A stretch of DNA of 45,317 nt, from contig JAUXSF010000016.1 in NCBI GenBank assembly GCA_030679955.1, positions 1 through 45,317 of the forward strand, in the 5' to 3' direction. How positions within the stretch are numbered: position 1 is the stretch's first letter; the number at the start of each line of letters is the position of its first letter. Below are positions 19,665 to 29,320 of the stretch, one piece after another. The notes beneath the pieces are model-generated. The model had not been told where the DNA came from, did not search any database, and saw nothing but the letters and a program-made list of their open reading frames with translations. Origin of the DNA: Chlamydiales bacterium (GTDB lineage Bacteria; Chlamydiota; Chlamydiia; Chlamydiales; JAJFMA01). The position numbers were made by a program, and so were the translations under genes.

Positions 19665-20825
19665 ATGCACCAAATTCCCAATATCCATCGTTGTTTTCGT
19701 GCCCCTCGGCAGAGCTTTTTTCTTTTAGGTCCTCGGGGAACGGGAAAATCAACTTGGCTAAACCAGAATTTCCCAGACGCTCTGTGGATTGACCTTTTGG
19801 ATCCTGAGCTTTTTCGCTTCTATAGCGCAAAACCGGAGCGCTTAAGGGATGTACTGGAGGCTAATCCAGAAAAACTTATCGTTGTAATCGATGAAATTCA
19901 GAAAGTGCCTGAGCTACTCTCCTTGATCCATGCTATCATTGAAATGAAACTAGGTTATCAATTTATCTTGACTGGCTCAAGTGCACGCAAGTTAAAGCGA
20001 CAGGGCGTTGATCTACTGGCCGGCCGAGCTTTACTATGTTACATGCATCCGTTTATGGCGTGTGAATTAGGTACTTTGTTCGATTTGGACGTAGCGTTAG
20101 TCGAAGGCCTCCTACCTTTGGTGTGGGACTCTCCCACTCCAGAATTAGTACTAAAAGCTTACTGTGCGTTGTATTTGAGGGAGGAAGTGCAATTCGAGGG
20201 TCTTGTTCGTGATGTTGGTAATTTCGCACGTTTTTTGGAAGTCATCAGTTTTTCACACGCCAGCATTTTGAACACAAGTGCCATTGCGCGTGAATGTCAA
20301 ATTAGCAGAACAACTGTCGACACCTACCTGCAAATATTACAGGACTTGCTTTTGGCCAACACGTTGTCAGTTTTTACCAAACGTGCCCAACGAGCTTTAT
20401 CTGCTCATCCCAAATTTTATATTTTCGATGCGGGTGTTTTTCATGCTTTGAGGCCTAGGGGGCCTCTCGATCGTCCACAAGAAGTCGCCGGGCTAGCTTT
20501 AGAAGGTCTTATTGCACAGCATTTACGCGCATGGATTGATTTTCAAGTTAACCGATACGATCTGCATTTTTGGCGAACGCGGTCAGGCGTTGAGGTAGAC
20601 TTCGTGGTCTATGGCGAAGGCGGTTTTTGGGCGATTGAGGTGAAAAATGGTTCCACTGTTTCTGCTAAGGACGTTAATGGATTGCTGTCCTTTCAAGACG
20701 AATATCCCGAGGCGAAGATATTGCTTCTATACCGTGGACGTCAGCGAATCATGCAAAAAGGGGTTTTGTGTGTGCCTTGCGATGAGTTTTTACGTGAGCT
20801 TCAACCCGACCGACCATTAATGTGA
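19665..20825 (+). CDS. AAA_14 / DUF4143 family ATPase
   Basis: A 386-residue protein of the widespread AAA_14-DUF4143 group, whose function is poorly defined and which is often horizontally acquired. Walker A is GPRGTGKST (22-30), Walker B VVIDEIQ (73-79), and a sensor-like ILTGSSARKLK follows (101-111). A winged-helix-like segment (TSAIARECQISRTTVDTYLQ) sits near 204-223. The C-terminal DUF4143 part ends in a restriction-endonuclease-like pattern: E310-V-D312 and E325-V-K327 (AIEVKNG). It is flanked by the orphan gene and a strong terminator, with no partner gene. It looks intact. Confidence 0.92.
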   Translation: MHQIPNIHRCFRAPRQSFFLLGPRGTGKSTWLNQNFPDALWIDLLDPELFRFYSAKPERLRDVLEANPEKLIVVIDEIQKVPELLSLIHAIIEMKLGYQFILTGSSARKLKRQGVDLLAGRALLCYMHPFMACELGTLFDLDVALVEGLLPLVWDSPTPELVLKAYCALYLREEVQFEGLVRDVGNFARFLEVISFSHASILNTSAIARECQISRTTVDTYLQILQDLLLANTLSVFTKRAQRALSAHPKFYIFDAGVFHALRPRGPLDRPQEVAGLALEGLIAQHLRAWIDFQVNRYDLHFWRTRSGVEVDFVVYGEGGFWAIEVKNGSTVSAKDVNGLLSFQDEYPEAKILLLYRGRQRIMQKGVLCVPCDEFLRELQPDRPLM

Positions 20826-20851
20826 GAAGTTCGACCGCTTCGTCCATAAAA

Positions 20852-20892
20852 AAAGCCTGCAAAGTTGCGAAAAACGCAACCTTGCAGGCTTT
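20852..20892. terminator. Terminator of the str/S10 operon, bidirectional
   Basis: A long stem with AAAGCCTGCAA/TTGCAGGCTTT and GTTGCG/CGCAAC, one internal mismatch and a 5-base loop. On the minus strand it is followed by an unbroken T-run, which is ideal for ending rpsJ transcription. It can also end the rightward ATPase transcript. Confidence 0.9.
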
Positions 20893-20913
20893 GTAGCTTA
20901 ATCCCGAGCAGGA

Positions 20914-21264
20914 TTAGGCTTTAATTTTGATGTCCACGCCAGCAGGCAGAGTCAACGTCTTTAGGGCGTCGATGGTCTTGCCAGTTGGGTTTAGGATGTC
21001 AACGAGGCGCTTATGCGTACGGATCTCGAACTGTTCACGGGATTTACGGTCGATGTGAGGCGAACGTAGAACCGTGTAAATTTCGCGACGTGTTGGCAGA
21101 GGAATTGGCCCTGCAACACCGGCACCGGTACGCTTTGCTGTCTCTACGATATCAGCTGTTGATCGGTCGAGCAGACGCTGGTCGTATCCCTTAATCCGTA
21201 TGCGGATCTTAGGACGTGCACGCTTAGTTGTCCCGTCCTGGACGGTTTTTTGTTGCTTCGTCAT
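20914..21264 (-). CDS. rpsJ: 30S ribosomal protein S10
   Basis: A small-subunit protein in the 30S head. The family block is plain: [57 protein letters not shown] and [11 protein letters not shown]. The wording [12 protein letters not shown] and the end GVDIKIKA are as I recall them for Chlamydia. At 116 residues it is about 11 longer than usual because of an N-terminal extension rich in K, Q and T; AGGA lies 6 bases before the ATG. It is the last gene of the rpsL-rpsG-fusA-rpsJ operon, 10 bp after fusA. Confidence 0.97.
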   Translation of the reverse strand: MTKQQKTVQDGTTKRARPKIRIRIKGYDQRLLDRSTADIVETAKRTGAGVAGPIPLPTRREIYTVLRSPHIDRKSREQFEIRTHKRLVDILNPTGKTIDALKTLTLPAGVDIKIKA

Positions 21265-21274
21265 ATGGTCCTAC

Positions 21275-23362
21275 TTACTTTTTAATGATTTCTTCTTGGA
21301 TCTTCGTCGGCACGCGCTCAAAGTAGCTTGGCTCCATGACGTACGTAGCACGTCCTGAGCTCAAGGAGCGTAGTTGTGTCGAGTAGCCAAACATCTCGCT
21401 CAAAGGTACTTCAGCGTGAATCATCACAGCACCTTTGATAGAGTCTTGGCCGAGGATCTTACCGCGGCGTCTGTTCAAGTCGCCGATAACGTCACCCACG
21501 TGAGCTTCTGGGGTGCTGACGTCGACCTTCATAATAGGTTCTAGGATGATAGGAGCGCCTGCTTGGCAAGCTTCCTTAACAGCCATGGAACCGCAAATTT
21601 TAAAGGCCATTTCGCTGGAGTCTACCTCGTGGTAGGAACCAAAGACGATAGCAACCTTGATGTCGACCATGCTGCAACCAGCTAGGATGCCGGATGCGAG
21701 CCCTTCTTCAATACCCTTAATAGTTGGGGAGATGTATTCCTTAGGAATAGAACCACCAACGATCTTGCTGACGATCTCGACGCCTTTACCACGTTCATTT
21801 GGTGAGACTTCGAGTTCGACGTGTGCGTACTGACCACGACCACCGGACTGCTTAACGAATTTGGTCTTCGCTGTGCATGGGCGTGTGATGGTTTCTTTGT
21901 ACGCAACCTGTGGCTTACCAACTTCCGCATCAACCTTGAATTCGCGGACCATACGGTCGCGGATGATGTCAAGGTGCAACTCACCCATACCGGCGATAAT
22001 GGTCTGGCCAGTTTCGTGGTTGGTTGTTACGCGGAATGTTGGATCTTCCTCAGACAAGGATCCAAGCGCTTGCGCTAGTTTTTCACGGTCTGCTTTGGAC
22101 TTAGGTTCGATGGCCATGGAAATAACGGGTTCAGGGAACTCCATTTTCTCCAAGATCAAAGGCTTTTCCTGAGAGCAAAGCGTATCGCCAGTTGTTACGT
22201 GCTTAACACCGACCAGGGCTGCAATGTCACCGGTATGGAACTCATCACGTTCCTTACGCTGGTTAGCATGCATTTCCAACAAGCGTGATACACGCTCTTT
22301 GGTGCCTTTTGTGGTGTTTAGGATGGTGGTGCCCTTTTCCAATGTACCGCTGTAAAGGCGGATATAGGTCAAGCGACCAACATACGGGTCTGTAACAATC
22401 TTAAAGGCGATTGCGGAGAATGGGGCATCATCCGCTGGCGTAATGAGGATTTCCTCTTCGCTGTCAGGAGCATGAGCTTTAATGATACCACGGTCGAGGG
22501 GGGATGGCAGCCAAGCGACGATACCGTCGAGGAGCTGCTGAACACCTTTGTTTTTAAAGGCGCTTCCGCACATAACCGGGTTCATCTTGCCTGTGCAAGT
22601 TGCTTTACGGATCGCTGCATTGATCTCTTCAGCTGTTAGAGTGTCTGGTGCCTCTAGAACTTTAGACATGAATGCATCGTCTTCTTCGTCGACTGTTGCC
22701 AGTTCGTCGAGGAGTTCCGCGCGCATTTCTTTACACTTCTCCAACAGGTCCGCAGGGATTTCTTCTTCTTCCCACTTTGCACCGAGCGTCTCGTCCTTGA
22801 AGATCAAAGCCTTCATAGTAACTAGATCGACCATGCCGATGAAGTCGCCTTCCGCGCCAATTGGGCAATGCACAGGAATAGCATTTGCATGCAATTTCTC
22901 GCGCATACTCGCAACCGCGACAAAGAAGTCGGCGCCCATACGGTCCATCTTGTTGACGAAGGCGATACGAGGCACTCCATAACGGTCAGCTTGGCGCCAT
23001 ACCGTTTCAGATTGTGGCTCGACGCCGGATACTGCGCAGAATACTGCTACAGCACCGTCTAGGACGCGCAGAGAACGCTCCACTTCTACAGTGAAGTCTA
23101 CGTGGCCGGGGGTGTCAATAACGTTGATCTTTGCACCATTCCAGAAAACGGTGGTCGCAGCGGAGGTAATTGTGATTCCGCGTTCCTGTTCCTGTGGCAT
23201 CCAGTCCATGGTGGCGGCACCTTCGTGCACTTCACCCATCTTGTGGAGGCGGCCGGAATAATAGAGAATACGCTCAGTAGTGGTAGTCTTACCCGCATCG
23301 ATGTGAGCCATGATGCCGATATTACGTACTCTTTGGAGCTCTTCTTCTTTAGGTCTAGGCAT
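21275..23362 (-). CDS. fusA: Elongation factor G
   Basis: The translational GTPase that moves tRNAs and mRNA after peptide-bond formation. It has the full length of 695 residues. GTPase motifs are [12 protein letters not shown] (G1), a switch I region [15 protein letters not shown] (G3) and NKMD (G4). Domains II to V follow, ending [24 protein letters not shown] lies 7 bases before the ATG. It is encoded 15 bp after rpsG and 10 bp before rpsJ, the order recalled for Chlamydia. Several open frames inside it on the other strand are shadows. Confidence 0.98.
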   Translation of the reverse strand: MPRPKEEELQRVRNIGIMAHIDAGKTTTTERILYYSGRLHKMGEVHEGAATMDWMPQEQERGITITSAATTVFWNGAKINVIDTPGHVDFTVEVERSLRVLDGAVAVFCAVSGVEPQSETVWRQADRYGVPRIAFVNKMDRMGADFFVAVASMREKLHANAIPVHCPIGAEGDFIGMVDLVTMKALIFKDETLGAKWEEEEIPADLLEKCKEMRAELLDELATVDEEDDAFMSKVLEAPDTLTAEEINAAIRKATCTGKMNPVMCGSAFKNKGVQQLLDGIVAWLPSPLDRGIIKAHAPDSEEEILITPADDAPFSAIAFKIVTDPYVGRLTYIRLYSGTLEKGTTILNTTKGTKERVSRLLEMHANQRKERDEFHTGDIAALVGVKHVTTGDTLCSQEKPLILEKMEFPEPVISMAIEPKSKADREKLAQALGSLSEEDPTFRVTTNHETGQTIIAGMGELHLDIIRDRMVREFKVDAEVGKPQVAYKETITRPCTAKTKFVKQSGGRGQYAHVELEVSPNERGKGVEIVSKIVGGSIPKEYISPTIKGIEEGLASGILAGCSMVDIKVAIVFGSYHEVDSSEMAFKICGSMAVKEACQAGAPIILEPIMKVDVSTPEAHVGDVIGDLNRRRGKILGQDSIKGAVMIHAEVPLSEMFGYSTQLRSLSSGRATYVMEPSYFERVPTKIQEEIIKK

Positions 23363-23377
23363 TGAGCACTCCTTAAA

Positions 23378-23851
23378 TTACCACTTGTAATGAGCGAAGG
23401 CTTTGTTGGCCTCTGCCATGCGGTGGGTATCGTCTTTCTTCTTAATAGTGGTGCCTTGATTGTTGTAGCAATCAGCTAGTTCACCGGCTAGACCATCTTC
23501 CATAGAGCGGCCTGGCTTAGCACGAGAGTGCTTAATGATCCAGCGCATCGCTAAGGATGTACGACGGTTCCCAGGAATCTCAATAGGTACTTGATAGGTT
23601 GCGCCACCGATACGACGAGACTTAACTTCTAGTGAAGGCTTCGCGTTTTCGAGGGCTACTTCAAACGCTTCTAGAGCATCTGGAGCATTGACACGTTTGG
23701 AAAATTTGTCCAACGCGGCGTAAACAATACGGCGCGCGGTGGATTTTTTGCCACCGTACATGATTGTGTTCATGAACTTAGCGAGAACTGTGCTGTTAAA
23801 GACCGGATCTGGGTCTATCTGGCGTTTCTCGGCTCGACGTCTTCTCGACAT
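23378..23851 (-). CDS. rpsG: 30S ribosomal protein S7
   Basis: A primary 16S rRNA-binding protein that organises the 30S head. The 157-residue length is normal. Family blocks are MSRRRRAEKRQIDPDPVFNS, LAKFMNTIMYGGKKSTARRI, KSRRIGGATYQVPIEI and RTSLAMRWIIKHSR. It follows rpsL after a 162-bp gap that is unusually long for this operon and holds two possible stem-loops. In E. coli S7 represses the operon by binding between rpsL and rpsG; whether the loop here has that role is inference. Confidence 0.98.
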   Translation of the reverse strand: MSRRRRAEKRQIDPDPVFNSTVLAKFMNTIMYGGKKSTARRIVYAALDKFSKRVNAPDALEAFEVALENAKPSLEVKSRRIGGATYQVPIEIPGNRRTSLAMRWIIKHSRAKPGRSMEDGLAGELADCYNNQGTTIKKKDDTHRMAEANKAFAHYKW

Positions 23852-23942
23852 CTCTTCCTCATATTAAAGGGGTGTTCAAATAGTTGTGTGTAGGAAGTAT
23901 GATACTTCACCTGGGTTTGAGGGCAGAGCCCCCATTCCTGCA

Positions 23943-24009
23943 CGTGATTGAAGTTATCGGTTAAAATAACGCCGATCACGGGCCAGGACATCTATCAAAA
24001 AGATGTCCT
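23943..24009 (-). promoter_or_regulatory. Structured rpsL-rpsG intercistronic region
   Basis: Two stem-loops lie between the genes: AGGACATC/GATGTCCT (23985-23992 with 24002-24009, 9-base loop, next to the rpsL stop) and CGTGAT/ATCACG (23943-23948 with 23974-23979). They could be an attenuator or an S7 autoregulatory site by analogy with E. coli. The evidence is base pairing only. Confidence 0.35.
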
Positions 24010-24013
24010 AGCG

Positions 24014-24385
24014 TTACTTGGGCCGCTTGGCTCCATACTTGGATCTTCCTTGTTTGCGGTCTTTTACAGCCGCACAGTCTAACGCACCACGAACGATGTG
24101 GTAACGTACGCCTGGTAAGTCCTTTACACGACCGCCACGAACTAGCACGATGCTGTGTTCTTGTAGGTTGTGTCCTTCACCACCAATGTAAGCGATAACT
24201 TCTTGGCGGTTTGATAGACGTACCCAAGCTACTTTACGCAGAGCCGAGTTTGGCTTTTTAGGCGTCTTGGTCTTTACTTGTACGCAAACACCACGTCTCT
24301 GAGGACATTTTTGCAGAGCAGGAGATTTGCTTCGCTTCTTCTTCCGTACTCTAGGGGTGCGAACAAGTTGGTTAATAGTCGGCAT
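24014..24385 (-). CDS. rpsL: 30S ribosomal protein S12
   Basis: A decoding-centre protein of the 30S subunit. I start it at the MPTINQLVR methionine (123 residues, the usual length): GGAG lies about 10 bases upstream of this ATG but only 1 base upstream of the earlier in-frame ATG at 24394. [20 protein letters not shown] and [15 protein letters not shown] are intact, with lysines at the two sites where streptomycin-resistance changes occur, so a wild-type form. KVAWVRLSN and the C-terminal KYGAKRPK are as I recall them for Chlamydia. First gene of the operon. Confidence 0.97.
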   Translation of the reverse strand: MPTINQLVRTPRVRKKKRSKSPALQKCPQRRGVCVQVKTKTPKKPNSALRKVAWVRLSNRQEVIAYIGGEGHNLQEHSIVLVRGGRVKDLPGVRYHIVRGALDCAAVKDRKQGRSKYGAKRPK

Positions 24386-24469
24386 AGATGCCATTCTCCG
24401 TTAAAATCAGTAAAAACAAAAATACAAGAATCCTAGAGAAAGACAGAACTTTCCCAAGGAGTCAAAGCG

Positions 24470-24498
24470 AGTATAGGCAATGGCACTCTTTTTTGCAA
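24470..24498 (-). promoter_or_regulatory. Predicted promoter of the rpsL-rpsG-fusA-rpsJ operon
   Basis: On the minus strand: -35 TTGCAA (24498-24493), a 17-base spacer, and -10 TATACT (24475-24470). This leaves a leader of about 75-80 bases before the S12 ATG. It matches the sigma-70/sigma-66 consensus well and lies where the operon promoter is expected. Confidence 0.68.
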
Positions 24499-24537
24499 TG
24501 GGTAAGCAATCGGAAACAGTCGTCGACCCACGATGTT

Positions 24538-26862
24538 CTAATGTTGTCGTTGATGATTTGATGAATTTGAGACTTTAGATGCTTTCGACGACTGAACGAA
24601 GGAATCATTTTTTTGCAATTGACCGAGCTTAGAACGCCTTGCGAGACCTTTGTTTGGTTTTTGCATTTCGAAGTTTTCTTTATGACGCCGACGATTGAAT
24701 GATTGACTTTGCTGCATCATGATGCCAAGTCGATCAATTGAGCTGGATAATTCCAAAAAGTTCTGGTTTAAGGTAGCGAAGTTCTGCTTGCATAGATCGA
24801 AAAATTTTGTAGTAGGAACGGGTTTGGGAGGTCTTATGCTTTTGATGTCTTTTTTTAAGTCGTAGAGGTCAAATTCAAGATCAACTTGCTTGCTTTGGAG
24901 CTTAGATATTTTGGACATCATAACACCGTCTTCAGAATATAGTTGCCTCAAAATAATTAAAGCGCAGTCCAAGTCGAAGAGTTTTTCGGATGTTCTTTTG
25001 AGCTTCCCTAACGTTACAGAAGAGAACTTTGTTGCTTCCTTATCAGAGATCCTTTCACCGGTATTCTTTATCCATGCCGTTTTAAGGGAACGGGCAAGAT
25101 TTTCTAAGCCTTTAGATAAAACGAGGCCAAGGGACACGGTGGCGACAAGATTCTGAAGGTTTGTTGGTGTGTTAAGAGCGGGGGGGTGCGTAGGTGTGTC
25201 GTCTTCCATCTTCAGTTCTTCTGCATCGGCAAAGTGATGAGAGGAAAGACCGGCTCCTGCTAACGTGTAGCCAATTGAACCCCTAGACTGGATATAAGCA
25301 TATTCTATTGCTTTGAAGTCATACAGCAGGCTCGGTGACCGCAGGTGGCCATAGCCCATTTGTGCATCAGTGACATAGTCCATCAACTTTCCACTTTTAC
25401 CAGATGCGGAAAGAACTGATTGCACGAAGTCGACACAGTTGGCTGAGCTAAACCGGTAGAGGCAAGCTTCCTTCTTATCTTCACGGCAGGACTTTGAGAC
25501 CTTTTTAATTCTCTTATAAGATTCTTGAGCTTGGCTATCTGAAAGAAAAAACTGCAGCTTCAGAGAATTTATCACTTCAGAGTTGTTCTCGTACCATTGC
25601 TCTTCTGAGGACGCTCCATACTGCTCCAGTACTAGCTGTAGGCCGGGTTTTACATATTGCTTATAGGAGTTTCTTACCTCCGTAATGAACTGGACAATTG
25701 ATTCGCGGGAAGATTGAGCTACCGGAAGCGCGTTTACTGCGGCGGTGGTGACCTCGGTCGTGTATCTAAGAGGTTTAGCGACCCGAGGGAAAAATGACTC
25801 TAATGCCTCCTCCGTAAATTTTCCCGTTGGATAGAAGCCTATACTCTGATTGTATGGCCCCGAGTTATCGTTACAATCTCTGCATTTGAGCCTTAAAAAA
25901 AAGTGTCCAGGGCTAAGGTACGTAGTAAGTACATTACGACCTCCGTCGTCCTCCCACTCCTGTCCAAATTTGGCTTTCATCAAATAGTTGCGAGCTTCCA
26001 CCGCATCAGTGTTGGATAGTTTTAACACTCGTCCGTCGCTCATGCGTATCATGACCTGACAGTTATTCTGAGCAATGGTCAAGGGAAAAGCAAATTTATG
26101 CAGAGGAATTAGTTTTAAGGCTTCTATCTCGCCTTCGGTCGTGCACGCATGTAGATCTTCAGTGGTAAAATGTGCGTTGTCATTGGTGAGAACGTCTTCG
26201 TGAATGACAGCGGCAAGCATCCTAACGAAGTGGACATCTCCAGTTCTAACTGCACGTTGAAATGCTGTCACACCATAATCATCTGGAATATTAAGCTTTT
26301 CAGCTACTTCTGGTGATTCCTTTAATAGCATCGCAATTTTTTGGCGATCCACCGTTGTCATTAGTTGGTGCAATAGGGTCAGGCCGCTCTTATTTTTTGC
26401 ATCCAGGGAAGGAAGGGCACCATTCTGAAGGAGAAGGCGTACTAGGATCGCGTTGTTGTGTGTAAGTGCCGTTTCGAGGGCGGTAATTTTCCCGTAATTC
26501 TCATTATTGATCGTGGCAGCAGCACCATGCTCTAATAAAAGTCTGGCCATTTCACAATTTTGTAATTTTATTGCCACCTGAAGAGGTGTTTCCTGTGACC
26601 AGGAGTAGGCCTTATTAACCGATTCAGAAGCTCCATACTTTAACAAATGTTTCGCTAGCGGGAGATTATTGTCTTTTACGGCACTGTATAAAGGAGATCT
26701 CTCATAACTATGGGAATCAACCCCTCTAAGGGCTCCTGCCTGGATCAGCTCCACTACTCTGTCCCTATCGCCGGCAATACAAGGATGTAGGATCGAATCC
26801 AGCGGAGTTTCCGGGAAACTCGCATGATTCAAAGGGAAAGAGGAATCTGAGTTTACAAACAT
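24538..26862 (-). CDS. Ankyrin-repeat protein with a possible papain-like domain and coiled coil
   Basis: A 774-residue protein, likely a host-directed effector by analogy with other chlamydial ankyrin proteins. I take the ATG at 26862; a TTG 10 codons earlier is also open. About 5-6 ankyrin repeats cover residues 18-220 (for example SPLYSAVKDNNLPLAKHLL, TPLQVAIKLQNCEMARLLLE, TALETALTHNNAILVRLLLQ). A middle region (about 320-490) has H320 in SPGHFFLRLKC and C476 in SSANCVDFVQSVL, the order His then NC-x-x-F seen in permuted NlpC/P60-LRAT-like hydrolases. The end (about 610-710) is coiled-coil-like with heptads, then a basic, Ser/Gln-rich tail. No signal peptide is seen. The gene is divergent from the helical pair. 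Confidence 0.82.
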   Translation of the reverse strand: MFVNSDSSFPLNHASFPETPLDSILHPCIAGDRDRVVELIQAGALRGVDSHSYERSPLYSAVKDNNLPLAKHLLKYGASESVNKAYSWSQETPLQVAIKLQNCEMARLLLEHGAAATINNENYGKITALETALTHNNAILVRLLLQNGALPSLDAKNKSGLTLLHQLMTTVDRQKIAMLLKESPEVAEKLNIPDDYGVTAFQRAVRTGDVHFVRMLAAVIHEDVLTNDNAHFTTEDLHACTTEGEIEALKLIPLHKFAFPLTIAQNNCQVMIRMSDGRVLKLSNTDAVEARNYLMKAKFGQEWEDDGGRNVLTTYLSPGHFFLRLKCRDCNDNSGPYNQSIGFYPTGKFTEEALESFFPRVAKPLRYTTEVTTAAVNALPVAQSSRESIVQFITEVRNSYKQYVKPGLQLVLEQYGASSEEQWYENNSEVINSLKLQFFLSDSQAQESYKRIKKVSKSCREDKKEACLYRFSSANCVDFVQSVLSASGKSGKLMDYVTDAQMGYGHLRSPSLLYDFKAIEYAYIQSRGSIGYTLAGAGLSSHHFADAEELKMEDDTPTHPPALNTPTNLQNLVATVSLGLVLSKGLENLARSLKTAWIKNTGERISDKEATKFSSVTLGKLKRTSEKLFDLDCALIILRQLYSEDGVMMSKISKLQSKQVDLEFDLYDLKKDIKSIRPPKPVPTTKFFDLCKQNFATLNQNFLELSSSIDRLGIMMQQSQSFNRRRHKENFEMQKPNKGLARRSKLGQLQKNDSFVQSSKASKVSNSSNHQRQH

Positions 26863-27018
26863 AATATTCGCCGAGTTTTGTCGAAGTACCAATGTATATT
26901 AAATTAGTGATTTTAGTAAATAAATTACTGGATGTAGTAAAGAAATTTTGATTATAAAAACGAATTGGTTATTATTGTTATGAGATGAATGATTAGTAAC
27001 AATACCGGAGAATAACAG

Positions 27019-27945
27019 ATGAATTTGACTACTCAAGCTCACTTACCAGCTTTTCAGCCTGTTTTTCAGTCGATAAAAGACGCTGACTTTTCTCAGAAGA
27101 TGCTCAAACATACCGCCACTCATAGCATAGATGCCGCGATTGCAAACCTGCGGGCGTCTCGGAAAGAGTTGGTAGATACCGGATCAAGGGGCCAGATAAA
27201 AAAGGCTGACAGGCAGATTCGGGATCTGTCTAAGTTAAGGAAAGAAGTGCAGAGGTCTAAGTTGACAGATAGCGAAAGTGTAAGCAGGTTGATGGGGAAA
27301 GTCACATCAGCCCTGGCATCCACAACCGATGCAGGCTCGTTGCAGCTGATAAAAAATTGTGCTACCGAGTTCGATCGGCATATTGCTACTGCGAAAGATA
27401 ATCTCACAGGAATTAAAAAAGATTACAAAACAACGGCACCAAAAAAAGGAACATTCAGGCGTGTTGCAGCATTGTTTGGCAAGATCGCTGGTATGCTGAA
27501 GAGATCACCCAATAAAAACTCCCTGTCATATATTGAGAAGTCTGCACACAAGTTGGAAGAATTAATTCGAAAGCAAGCAGACACCCCCTTATCGAACAGC
27601 GAATTAAAGCTCTCAGCTCAGGTCGCTAACCAAGCAAATCTATCGTTGCTGGAGGATCATCTTGGTCTCTTTCAACAATTCCCTCATGGGGGTGAGCAGG
27701 GACTTATCGATCGCTTTAGGGCCAATGTCGAGATGGCAAAAATTCAAACAAAAAAAGCACTAGAGGGTTATCAGGGGAAAGGTACCTCCCAACCCGCCAA
27801 GGATTTAGAAAAGCATATCAAAATCCTGGAAAATTTGCAGGAGTTGGATCCGCGAGTTAAATCAAAGGGCGAAATCCAACGAGGGCTTGCTAACGCTATT
27901 GTCCAAATGGAAGCGTTACAGAGCCACGTGCAAAAAAAAATATAA
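27019..27945 (+). CDS. Helical protein, paralog A of a tandem pair
   Basis: I do not recognise the family. The 308-residue, Lys/Gln-rich, all-helical protein has no signal peptide or membrane segment. Its N-terminal block (HSIDAAIANLRASRKEL, KKADRQIRDLSKLRKEVQRS) aligns with the next gene, as does the middle (CATEFDRHIATAKDNL, then RRVAALFGKIAGMLKRSP). A C-terminal block (LEKHIKILENLQEL, RGLANAIVQMEAL) resembles the repeats of the next gene. GGAG lies 9 bases before the ATG. It is followed after 15 bp by paralog B. Such coiled proteins next to an ankyrin effector gene are plausible secreted proteins, but export is not shown. Confidence 0.8.
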   Translation: MNLTTQAHLPAFQPVFQSIKDADFSQKMLKHTATHSIDAAIANLRASRKELVDTGSRGQIKKADRQIRDLSKLRKEVQRSKLTDSESVSRLMGKVTSALASTTDAGSLQLIKNCATEFDRHIATAKDNLTGIKKDYKTTAPKKGTFRRVAALFGKIAGMLKRSPNKNSLSYIEKSAHKLEELIRKQADTPLSNSELKLSAQVANQANLSLLEDHLGLFQQFPHGGEQGLIDRFRANVEMAKIQTKKALEGYQGKGTSQPAKDLEKHIKILENLQELDPRVKSKGEIQRGLANAIVQMEALQSHVQKKI

Positions 27946-27960
27946 GTTTTGGAGAAAATG

Positions 27961-29310
27961 ATGGAATCGACAAGACAAATATCTCAATCTGGGCATTTGG
28001 ATGCGGCTTATACGGCCTTAGATAATGCTGAAGATGCCCAGTCGACGCTGAAGAGCAGAGCTAACCAAGGCATTGATAAGGCCATTGCAAATTTGAATAC
28101 ACAAGTGTCACATTGGCGGAGCAGCCATCCCGAACTACTAAAAACTGATATTAAAAAAGCCAATAGACAGATTAAAAAACTGGAGTCTCTGCAAGAATCG
28201 GTGGCAAAGGCTGACCTGTCAGACGTTAAATCTGTAAAAAAAATGGAGAAAAAAATAGTTGCAGTTGTGAAAAAAAGTGAAAAAGCAACTGGGATATCTG
28301 TTGGGAAGAACACAATAAGTCAAGTTAAGGAATGTGCCACTACTTTTACCAAGAATATTAAGGAAGCTCAGCACCATTTGAAAGTTGTTCAAAAAGAGGT
28401 GAACAAAGATTCGAGTGGTCCCCTGTCAAGAGCTGTCCGAAGAATTGCAAATTTTGTGGGAATTGCGCGCAATCCAGGTTCAATAGACGGTTTATTGAAA
28501 CTGGCAAATAAGTTAAAGCCCTTGGTCAACCCACTGCCCGAGGTGAAAAATCAGAGTGTGCAGGAGGAAAAGGCCGCTGTTCCTGTGGCTCCGAAAAAGT
28601 TGTATGAGCTTTCACATAGCGATCAAACCAAAGCAATATTAGACGCGAGTATGAAAAGCTCTGAGCTCATCAATGAGGACTGCGATGCCTTTTTAGGTGC
28701 TGATGTTGACCTACCAAAACTGGATCAATCCATAGACCGTGCGGAAAAACATCTTTCTAACCTAAGAAGTGGAGAGTTCAACTGGCATACGGGAGATATG
28801 CAACAGCACGTGGAGCATTTGCAAATACTGCGAAGAGTCGTTTCTGAGGGGCGAAGTACAGAGCACTTGGCTCATGCGATGAGGCACGTGGCCGCTGAAG
28901 TGAAGCTAAAAGCAGATGCCCGGATCGATGAGTACTTATCCGCAGAAAATTTTCTAAAGGTACCCTATTCGCTGCGAGATAAAGCTAATGCAAAAATGAG
29001 TCGAGAAAATTTTGCGTTGATTAATGACAGTTATGAGAAAATGCGAAACGGTACCTTTACCCTTGAGACTATTAATCAATCGTTAGAACAAGCGACAAAA
29101 ATGTACGAGTCTGTGCGTGATAGGTCCTACAATTGGCACTTGGCAGAGGCAAGTGGTCATATGAGCAGCTTAGAAGCGCTTAAAAGGGCCTATGAACGCA
29201 GTGAGAAGGATCCTGACTATGATTTAGATGGCGCTGTTAGTGGGATTTTATACCATATGGAATCGGTTGTATTAAGGGATGCACAATTGAAGGTAGATGC
29301 CTTAAGGTGA
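27961..29310 (+). CDS. Helical protein, paralog B, with two NWH repeats
   Basis: A 449-residue relative of paralog A. The ATG at 27961 is chosen because GGAG lies 6 bases upstream. The N-terminal block (GIDKAIANLN, KKANRQIKKLESLQESVAKA) and the middle (CATTFTKNIKEAQHHLK, RRIANFVGIARNP) match paralog A. The C-terminal half holds a tandem duplication of about 85-90 residues: copy 1 around 236-321 and copy 2 around 354-445, each with a central NWH (274-276 and 391-393) and a following x-x-H-(V/M)-(E/S)-x-L segment. No enzyme motif, signal peptide or membrane segment is seen. Function unknown. Confidence 0.8.
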   Translation: MESTRQISQSGHLDAAYTALDNAEDAQSTLKSRANQGIDKAIANLNTQVSHWRSSHPELLKTDIKKANRQIKKLESLQESVAKADLSDVKSVKKMEKKIVAVVKKSEKATGISVGKNTISQVKECATTFTKNIKEAQHHLKVVQKEVNKDSSGPLSRAVRRIANFVGIARNPGSIDGLLKLANKLKPLVNPLPEVKNQSVQEEKAAVPVAPKKLYELSHSDQTKAILDASMKSSELINEDCDAFLGADVDLPKLDQSIDRAEKHLSNLRSGEFNWHTGDMQQHVEHLQILRRVVSEGRSTEHLAHAMRHVAAEVKLKADARIDEYLSAENFLKVPYSLRDKANAKMSRENFALINDSYEKMRNGTFTLETINQSLEQATKMYESVRDRSYNWHLAEASGHMSSLEALKRAYERSEKDPDYDLDGAVSGILYHMESVVLRDAQLKVDALR

Positions 29311-29320
29311 CATTAAATTT

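Noticed and set aside
19369-19830. A 153-codon minus-strand frame over the AAA ATPase start
   Set aside because: It overlaps the Walker A part of a clear family member, has no family signature, and the plus-strand frame explains the region.
22548-22982. A Ser/Arg-rich 144-codon plus-strand frame inside fusA
   Set aside because: Antisense shadow of EF-G with composition dictated by the fusA codons.
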